From Promethearchaeia archaeon (GTDB lineage: Archaea; Asgardarchaeota; Lokiarchaeia; Sigyniarchaeales; SOKP01): DNA of 48,718 nt. The notes beneath the pieces were generated by a model. The model searched no databases and was not told where the DNA came from. It saw nothing but the letters and a program-made list of their open reading frames with translations. Below, in pieces: positions 42,842-48,718 of this stretch. Both the position numbers and the translations under genes were made by a program. Location of the stretch: assembly GCA_029856085.1 (NCBI GenBank), contig JAHQWI010000057.1:1-48718 (forward strand). The letters run 5' to 3'. Position 1 is the stretch's first letter; the number at the start of each line of letters is the position of its first letter.

Positions 42842-45136
42842 ATGAATACCAGATTATTAGAATCTAAAAAGATTATTAGAAATACTGTTAATCGAGTTCA
42901 ATATATAAAACAAGAAGGAAATTCTTTTATTTTCAAAACTGAGGGGCGGTCTTACCCTAAAAAAATTCAAGAACTTCTTCCTAGGAACAAAGTACAAGAA
43001 GCTGATAAATTTAATGGTTTCTTACAAATAGAAATTCTTTCAGATACAATTTTTAGAATTCGTTATAAAGAAGCTGATACCATTGAAGAAAATGAAACCC
43101 CTATGGTTATTGGCACATTCGAAGGCCCTCAAAATATAGATATTTCGATATTGAAAGACAAGATTGAAATAAAAACTAATCAGATAAATATAAATATAAT
43201 TCTATATCCTTTTAGAGTTCAAGTAAACAATTTTACTGAAAAAAAATTATGTGGAATTGGAGGTTTTGAAAAACATGATTTCAGGCAATGGGATTCATTT
43301 AATACGGGAATTTGCTATTCACAAAGTGATAAATCTCCAATTGCCGTTGAATTGTTTGATCTCGATCCTCATGAAGCGATTTATGGATTTGGGGAAAAAT
43401 TTACGCGATTAAATAAGGTTGGGCAAACTATTGATATTTTAACTGAGGAAGCTTCTGGTACAATGTCTCCACGGACTTATAAACCTATACCGTTTTTTGT
43501 AAGCACTAAAGGATATGGGGTATTTTTTAACCATTCAAGTCTGATGACATGTTGGGTTGGCAGTTTAAGCTCTGGAGATATTCAGATTGCAATCGAAGAT
43601 AATTTTCTAGATTATTTTGTCATTTTGGGAGACATTAAGGAGATTCTTTCCCAATATACAGATATTACTGGTAAGGGCGTAGTACCTCCAAAATGGAGCT
43701 TTGGGTATTGGCAATCTAAAATCTCGTATAAAAGTGCACAAGAAACTCTGAAAATAGCCCGAAAACTTAGAGAAAATAAAATACCTTGTGATGTAATTCA
43801 TTTAGACACCTTTTGGTTTAAAGAAGATTGGTACTGCGATCTTGAAATGGATAAAGAGAGGTTCCCAGATCCTGAAGCCTATTTTAACGAAATGGCTAAA
43901 ATGGGTTTTAAAATTTCTTTATGGCAATTACCTTATATTCCAGAAGGTTCTCAATATTTCGAGGAACTAAAAGCGGTTGATGGTTTTGTAAAAACTAGTG
44001 ATGGTGAAATATATGATACTGGCATAATTTTTAGCAAAGAAAAAAGACTCGCGGCATGTATTGATTTTACTAACCCCAAAGCGGTTGAGGTTTATCAAAA
44101 ATGGATTGGCAGACTCCTTAAATTAGGAGCTAAAGTAATTAAAGTTGACTTCGGGGAACAAGCACCTATAGATGGTATTTATCATAATGGTAAAACAGGT
44201 CGTCGAATGCATAATTTATATCCTCTTCTTTATAACCAAGCAGCAGCTAAAATAACAAAAGAAATACATGAAATAGGATTTATTTGGGCAAGATCGGCAT
44301 GGGCAGGTTCACAACGTTATCCTGTTCATTGGGGGGGTGATAGCTCAGCTAACTGGTTTAATTTGATACCAACCCTTGAGGCAGGACTTTCATTTGGACT
44401 TTCTGGATTCCAATTTTGGAGTGAAGATATTGGCGGCTTCACAGGCAGTACTGGTGGAGATCTATTAATTCGTTGGATGCAAATGGGATTATTTCATTCT
44501 CATAGTAGGATTCATGGGACTTTTAAAAGGGAATTATATAGGTTTAATAAAAATGTTATAAAAATTTGTAGTGATTACATTAACTTACGATATCAATTAA
44601 TCCCATACATTTATGGATCTGCAATAAAATGTGTTAAAGCTTCTTTACCGATGACTAGAGCACTAGTAATTGAATTTCAAGACGATCCAACTGTATGGAA
44701 TATTGGTGATCAATTTTTATTTGGAGATTTCTTTTTAGTAGCCCCAATTTATAGAGCTGATAATAGTAGAGCTATTTATTTTCCTGAAGGAACCTGGATT
44801 GATTGGTGGACTGGAGATAAAATTAAAGGAAAGCAATGGATTGACATTGATTCAGATATTGACAAACTGCCTCTTTATGTAAGGGAGGGAGCGATAATTC
44901 CAATGAGTCCTATCATGCAATACATTGATGAATTTGAAATTAGGGAAATTGAATTATATATTGCACCCTTTCAAAGAGATGGAATAACTGAATTCATCGT
45001 ACCAGTAAATAATGAAATGATCAAAGTTGAGTATACAGCTTTAAGTGGAGAGCATAATATAAAGATAGAAAAGAGTAAGGTTAAATTTAAGATTGTAGTA
45101 ATGGGGGATGAAGAGTTAAAAATTAATAAGGAATAA
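42842..45136 (+). CDS. GH31 alpha-xylosidase-like enzyme (YicI type)
   Basis: This 764-residue GH31 enzyme has an N-terminal beta-sandwich (to about 260), a barrel beginning at VPPKWSFGYWQSK, and C-terminal beta domains. The nucleophile lies in KVIKVDFGEQAPID (Asp436) and the acid/base in RYPVHWGGDSSANW (Asp500). The DFGE and MHNLYPLLYN pattern is like E. coli YicI, an alpha-xylosidase, rather than the WNDM-type alpha-glucosidases. It should split alpha-xylosyl units from oligosaccharides such as isoprimeverose. No signal peptide is seen, so it is intracellular. It pairs with the fucosidase upstream and, by function, with the GPH symporter at 34929. Confidence 0.88.
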   Translation: MNTRLLESKKIIRNTVNRVQYIKQEGNSFIFKTEGRSYPKKIQELLPRNKVQEADKFNGFLQIEILSDTIFRIRYKEADTIEENETPMVIGTFEGPQNIDISILKDKIEIKTNQININIILYPFRVQVNNFTEKKLCGIGGFEKHDFRQWDSFNTGICYSQSDKSPIAVELFDLDPHEAIYGFGEKFTRLNKVGQTIDILTEEASGTMSPRTYKPIPFFVSTKGYGVFFNHSSLMTCWVGSLSSGDIQIAIEDNFLDYFVILGDIKEILSQYTDITGKGVVPPKWSFGYWQSKISYKSAQETLKIARKLRENKIPCDVIHLDTFWFKEDWYCDLEMDKERFPDPEAYFNEMAKMGFKISLWQLPYIPEGSQYFEELKAVDGFVKTSDGEIYDTGIIFSKEKRLAACIDFTNPKAVEVYQKWIGRLLKLGAKVIKVDFGEQAPIDGIYHNGKTGRRMHNLYPLLYNQAAAKITKEIHEIGFIWARSAWAGSQRYPVHWGGDSSANWFNLIPTLEAGLSFGLSGFQFWSEDIGGFTGSTGGDLLIRWMQMGLFHSHSRIHGTFKRELYRFNKNVIKICSDYINLRYQLIPYIYGSAIKCVKASLPMTRALVIEFQDDPTVWNIGDQFLFGDFFLVAPIYRADNSRAIYFPEGTWIDWWTGDKIKGKQWIDIDSDIDKLPLYVREGAIIPMSPIMQYIDEFEIREIELYIAPFQRDGITEFIVPVNNEMIKVEYTALSGEHNIKIEKSKVKFKIVVMGDEELKINKE

Positions 45137-45230
45137 CGTTATTAAATTTAAGAAATCTCCCGAATCAAATTAATAACAGTAAAGATTTTTTCCTTCAATT
45201 CGGAAATTTGATAAGGATTTATTAATTCAT

Positions 45231-46079
45231 CTATTTCCATCTATCGAGAGTAGGATTCCACATTCCTATATATAATTTTTCATCAAAACTATTAAGAAGA
45301 GACATATCTCCTTCAGATAGGGTAAAATCGAAGATTTGAGAATTTTCTATTATATGTTCTTCTTTTGATGATTTAGGGATTACAATGATATTATGTTGTA
45401 AACCCCATCGGATTAATATTTGAGCAGTAGTTTTATTATATTTTTGAGCTACTTCCATGAGTTTTTTATCGCCTAATTTTCTTCCACGGGTTAAGGGACT
45501 ATAAGCTTCAAGTCTGATGTCATGATTTTCACAAAAATCTTTTAAATCTTTCAAATATAGATAAGGGGTAAGTTCAACTTGATTAACTGTTGGTATAACA
45601 TCCGTTTCATTTAGTAACTCTTCAAGATGATGTTGATAGTAGTTACTTACGCCTATAGAACGAGCTTTTCCATCTTTAAAAATTTTCTCTAGAGCTTTCC
45701 ACGCATCTTGTCGATGGGTTGGTTCTGGCCAATGTAGTAGATAAAGATCGACGTAGTCTAAATTTAAACTTTTTAGGCTTCTCTCAAATGCTTTCAGTGC
45801 TTTATCATATTGAAATGATGATATCCAAAGCTTAGTTGTAACAAAAATTTCTTCTCGTTTTAAATCGTATTCCTGCATTGCGTTCTTTATACCTTGACCA
45901 ACGCTCTTTTCATTACCATATATCGTTGCGGTATCAAAATGCCGATACCCCGCACTAATAGCCCAATGAATGGCATTTGCTACGGCATTTCCATCCGAAA
46001 TTTCCCATGTGCCTAACCCTAAAAGTGGTATTTCAACACCATTATTTAATTTAATTTTGGAGTTTATGTTTAAATCCAT
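45231..46079 (-). CDS. Aldo/keto reductase
   Basis: This 282-residue NADPH-dependent reductase has the AKR tetrad Asp49 (HFDTATIYGNE), Tyr54, Lys83 (TTKLW) and His116 (LLHWPEP). The motif IGVSNYYQHHLEELL and the C-terminal IPKSSKEEHIIEN cofactor site are normal. It reduces aldehydes or sugars; with sugar hydrolases nearby, xylose or another aldose is a possible substrate. The gene starts at ATG with a GGTGAG site and ends with TAG; an in-frame TAA lies three codons later. It is 42 bases downstream of the ThDP-enzyme gene on the same strand, probably in one transcript. Confidence 0.92.
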   Translation of the reverse strand: MDLNINSKIKLNNGVEIPLLGLGTWEISDGNAVANAIHWAISAGYRHFDTATIYGNEKSVGQGIKNAMQEYDLKREEIFVTTKLWISSFQYDKALKAFERSLKSLNLDYVDLYLLHWPEPTHRQDAWKALEKIFKDGKARSIGVSNYYQHHLEELLNETDVIPTVNQVELTPYLYLKDLKDFCENHDIRLEAYSPLTRGRKLGDKKLMEVAQKYNKTTAQILIRWGLQHNIIVIPKSSKEEHIIENSQIFDFTLSEGDMSLLNSFDEKLYIGMWNPTLDRWK

Positions 46080-46121
46080 AATTTCTCACCTCACTGTTTT
46101 TTCAACCAATTTTTCATGTTT

Positions 46122-47912
46122 TTAATCAACTCTTTTTGTTGAAGCTGCCATTTTATTAGGATCTGACATTACTTCAACAATCGAAGGCTTTCCAGAACTT
46201 AAAGCTTGCTGTAAAGCATCATCCATTTTATCTGGAGTTTCAACCCTAATTCCAAAGCCCCCACAAGATCGAGCAAACTCAGCAAAGTTAGGATTAGGAA
46301 ACTCGACGCCATAGATTGGATAACCATCACGTATTAATTCTTTTTTGATATTCTTTAAAACACAGTCATGGAATAAAACAACTACAATGTTCAAATTTTC
46401 TCGTACTGTTGTTGTAAAATCAGCCATTAGCATAGCGAATCCTCCATCGCTCGCAAGGCAAATAACCTGTCTTTCGGGATAATTTATTTTCGCTGCAATT
46501 GACGCAGGCAAAGCAAAACCCATACTTGCCATATTTGCATTTAGATAAGTTTTATGTCCTTCGCAAATGAATTTCTTATAGAAATGATATGTATGATCAC
46601 CCACATCCACACATATGATTGCATCCTTTTCTAAAATTCTCCTCATAGATTGAATAACATACCCTGGATTTATTGGAACCGATAAATCCTTTGCTTCTAA
46701 TTCAAGTTCAGCCATATGTTCTTGTTTCATTTTAAAAACGTGTGATAAAAAATCATTGTTTTCCTGTTTTACTTCTACTAAAGGTAATAATTTCTCAAGA
46801 ATGAGTTTGCCATCACCTATTAATCCAACATCAACATCAAAGGTTTTACCTATACGAGTTGGGTCATGATCGATTTGTAATATTTTTACGTTTGAAGGTA
46901 CGAGATTTGCTTGTCTAAAACCTGAGCCAATAATTATTATTAAATCACATTCTCGAATAGCCATAGCTGAATATTTTGTCCCTATTGAGCCTAATACACC
47001 CACAGCATATTTATGTGTTTCATGAACAACACCTTTAACTCGTGAGGTAGTGGCAATTGGAGCTTTCAATTTCTCTGAGAGATCAATAAGTAGTTTTCCA
47101 GCATATCTCGATCCCCATCCCCCGAATACTACTGGTCTGGTGCATTTATTGATTAGATCTGCCGCTTTTTGTATTTCTTCATCAGTTGATATAACATTAC
47201 TTTTAAACAATCGTTTTTCTGGTTGGATTATTTTATCATCTAATTTATCAACAAGAACATCTGTCGGGCAACTTAAAACAGCTACTCCTGGTTTCTTGAG
47301 TGCATATTTTGCTGCCATCATTGTAAGCTTAATTGCCTGATTCGATCTTGCAATAGTTTCAGCATATTCTGCAAAGGGTCGAAATAATGTAATTTGGTCT
47401 ATCTCTTGAAAAGCTTCACTACCTAAGTAAACTTCAGCAATTTGACCTACAAGTGCTAAAACGGGGCTTCTATCAGTTGCAGAGTCCATTAATCCAGTAA
47501 TTAAATTAGTGGCTCCAGGTCCAGCAATAGACATACAAACACCTAACTTACCGGTAATCTTTCCGTGAGCAGAAGCAATGAAGGCAGCTGTTTCTTCATG
47601 TCTAGTTAAAATAAAATCAATCTTCTCGTTTTCACGAATTGCATTAACTAAAGGAAGATTAGAATCTCCAGGAATTCCAAAAACGTGCTTAACCCCAAAA
47701 GCAACTAATTGCTCAATAATTTTTTCTGCTACATTTGTGGTGATGCTTTCATCCACTTTGCTTACTCCCTCTGGAACAAAAGCACTTTTTGGAGCACCGC
47801 AAACAGGACATGTCCAAGAGTCAGATAAAACGGCAAATTTTTTACCCTCGTTTTTCTCATCATAAATAAAATTACAAACCGAGCATCTAAATCTAGCCAA
47901 AATTTTCACCAA
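46122..47912 (-). CDS. Rubredoxin-ThDP enzyme fusion (acetolactate synthase/pyruvate oxidase-like)
   Basis: This 596-residue protein has an N-terminal rubredoxin-like domain: FRCSVCNFIYDE and SWTCPVCGAPKS, Cys10, 13, 35 and 38 binding one iron. A ThDP enzyme of the acetolactate synthase/pyruvate oxidase family follows from about 55. The activating Glu106 lies in TRHEETAAF, AGPGATNLITGL follows, and the ThDP/Mg site is ASDGGFAMLMADF and FHDCVLKNIKKE. The decarboxylation of pyruvate or another 2-oxoacid could pass electrons to the rubredoxin iron, making an oxidase-like or oxidoreductase enzyme. This is inference. The start codon is TTG 47912, GTG 47909 or TTG 47900; no ATG is available. Confidence 0.88.
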   Translation of the reverse strand: MVKILARFRCSVCNFIYDEKNEGKKFAVLSDSWTCPVCGAPKSAFVPEGVSKVDESITTNVAEKIIEQLVAFGVKHVFGIPGDSNLPLVNAIRENEKIDFILTRHEETAAFIASAHGKITGKLGVCMSIAGPGATNLITGLMDSATDRSPVLALVGQIAEVYLGSEAFQEIDQITLFRPFAEYAETIARSNQAIKLTMMAAKYALKKPGVAVLSCPTDVLVDKLDDKIIQPEKRLFKSNVISTDEEIQKAADLINKCTRPVVFGGWGSRYAGKLLIDLSEKLKAPIATTSRVKGVVHETHKYAVGVLGSIGTKYSAMAIRECDLIIIIGSGFRQANLVPSNVKILQIDHDPTRIGKTFDVDVGLIGDGKLILEKLLPLVEVKQENNDFLSHVFKMKQEHMAELELEAKDLSVPINPGYVIQSMRRILEKDAIICVDVGDHTYHFYKKFICEGHKTYLNANMASMGFALPASIAAKINYPERQVICLASDGGFAMLMADFTTTVRENLNIVVVLFHDCVLKNIKKELIRDGYPIYGVEFPNPNFAEFARSCGGFGIRVETPDKMDDALQQALSSGKPSIVEVMSDPNKMAASTKRVD

Positions 47913-48047
47913 GTTATAAAGAATACAATATTGATTTAAAGTTATCTACGGAAATAATGAGAAATAAACTTTAGGTATATAAACTATAAGTTTTTATTAC
48001 CACCAAAATTAATTCCTTTTAATTCAATACATTAAAATTGATACAAA

Positions 48048-48718
48048 ATGTCTGAAGAAATTATTAGGAAAAGATTTCCTCAATTTAAGAGCGAATTTGC
48101 TGAAGTTAACAACATCAAACTTCACTATGTTAAAGCAGGTCCGGAGGAAGGAAAGCTAATTGTTTTTTTGCATGGATTTCCCCAGTTTTGGTATATGTGG
48201 AGAGATCAGCTTTTAGAATTTTCAAAAGATTATTTGGCAGTTGCTCCAGATATGAGGGGATATAATCTCTCATCCAAACCCGAGGGGATAGAACAATATC
48301 AACCCCAACATATAGTTGAGGATCTAAGAGCATTAGTTGAAGAACATTTTGAACGTAAGAGCTTTATATTAGTTGGGCATGACTGGGGTGGTGTTATTGC
48401 TTATCCCTTTGCGAGTGCGTATCCAAATTTGGTTGAAAAGCTAATCATTATCAATGCTCCTCATCCAAATGTATTTGCGAAATTATTAGCAAATAATAAA
48501 TCTCAACAATCTTCAAGTTCATATGTATTATTTTTTAGATCACAAAAGGCTGAGGAAGTATTGTCTGCAAATAATTATGCTGCTTTGTTGGGCGTAATTG
48601 CTACTCCTGAAATGGAATTTAGTGATGATGATCGCCAAATGTATATAGAATCATGGTCTCAGCAAGGTGCTTTAACTGGAGGACTGAATTATTATCGAGC
48701 TGGTGGATTACGTCCTCC
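48048..48718 (+). CDS. Alpha/beta hydrolase, epoxide hydrolase/haloalkane dehalogenase-like (partial)
   Basis: The gene runs off the right edge after 223 codons. The oxyanion segment VFLHGFPQFWYMWRDQ and the nucleophile elbow LVGHDWGGVIA have Asp, not Ser, as nucleophile, which marks epoxide hydrolases and haloalkane dehalogenases. PDMRGYNLSSKP fits the epoxide-hydrolase branch, and the cap domain begins near ATPEMEFSDDD. The catalytic acid and histidine lie beyond the window. It is divergent from the ThDP-enzyme gene, with TATA-like sequence (GGTATATAAAC) between. Confidence 0.85.
   Translation, partial: MSEEIIRKRFPQFKSEFAEVNNIKLHYVKAGPEEGKLIVFLHGFPQFWYMWRDQLLEFSKDYLAVAPDMRGYNLSSKPEGIEQYQPQHIVEDLRALVEEHFERKSFILVGHDWGGVIAYPFASAYPNLVEKLIIINAPHPNVFAKLLANNKSQQSSSSYVLFFRSQKAEEVLSANNYAALLGVIATPEMEFSDDDRQMYIESWSQQGALTGGLNYYRAGGLRP

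Noticed and set aside
1-48718. CRISPR arrays, tRNA or rRNA genes
   Set aside because: No regularly spaced repeats, no GC-rich tRNA-like clover-leaf segments and no rRNA-like stretch were seen on either strand by eye.

Overview
The window is AT-rich (roughly one third G+C by eye) and looks archaeal. TTG and GTG starts are common, TATA-like boxes of the TTTATATA kind sit in front of several genes, and a solute-binding protein ends in a PGF-like C-terminal sorting/anchor segment. The mix of beta-oxidation genes, sugar-processing genes and soluble SdhAB would suit an Asgard (Lokiarchaeia-like) archaeon, but no marker gene here proves that placement. I saw no rRNA, tRNA or CRISPR array.

Positions 1-16086 form a fatty-acid/acyl-CoA island: a thiolase-fold protein, an SCP2 lipid carrier, a nitronate-monooxygenase-like flavoprotein, an alpha/beta hydrolase broken by one in-frame TAG, a 3-hydroxyacyl-CoA dehydrogenase, three crotonases, a FATP-type and a CaiC-type acyl-CoA synthetase, a MaoC/hydratase-2 protein, an alkylsulfatase-like metallo-hydrolase and a UroD-fold protein. 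Most longer gaps here hold decayed genes from the same metabolism: fragments of sucD, a 3-hydroxyacyl-CoA dehydrogenase and a CoA-transferase.

Positions 16104-31920 form a sugar or oligosaccharide uptake region. A GH94-like protein is divergent from an Opp/Dpp-type ABC operon (an extra membrane protein, two permeases and two ATPases, both with their own N-terminal membrane segments). An IS4/ISH3-like transposase separates this operon from its likely solute-binding protein, which is divergent from a TetR regulator followed by a PHP phosphoesterase and a CbiR-like TIM-barrel protein. Perfect GTTAC-N5-GTAAC palindromes, each paired with a near-perfect second copy, lie in front of the ABC operon and the binding-protein gene. 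A third perfect copy lies in front of the nitronate-monooxygenase-like gene. I propose this as the operator of the local TetR protein.

Positions 31949-40264 hold a crotonase pseudogene, sucCD (sucC appears to start at an ATT codon), a GPH-type symporter, a ferredoxin-nitroreductase and sdhAB without membrane-anchor genes. Two nucleotidyltransferase/partner modules flank sdhAB, one intact and one reduced to a fragment.

Positions 41315-48718 hold a GH29 alpha-L-fucosidase, a GH31 alpha-xylosidase-like enzyme, an aldo/keto reductase, a rubredoxin-ThDP enzyme fusion and the first part of an epoxide-hydrolase-like alpha/beta hydrolase. Together with the GPH symporter these suggest debranching of fucosylated, xylosylated glycans and use of the released sugars.
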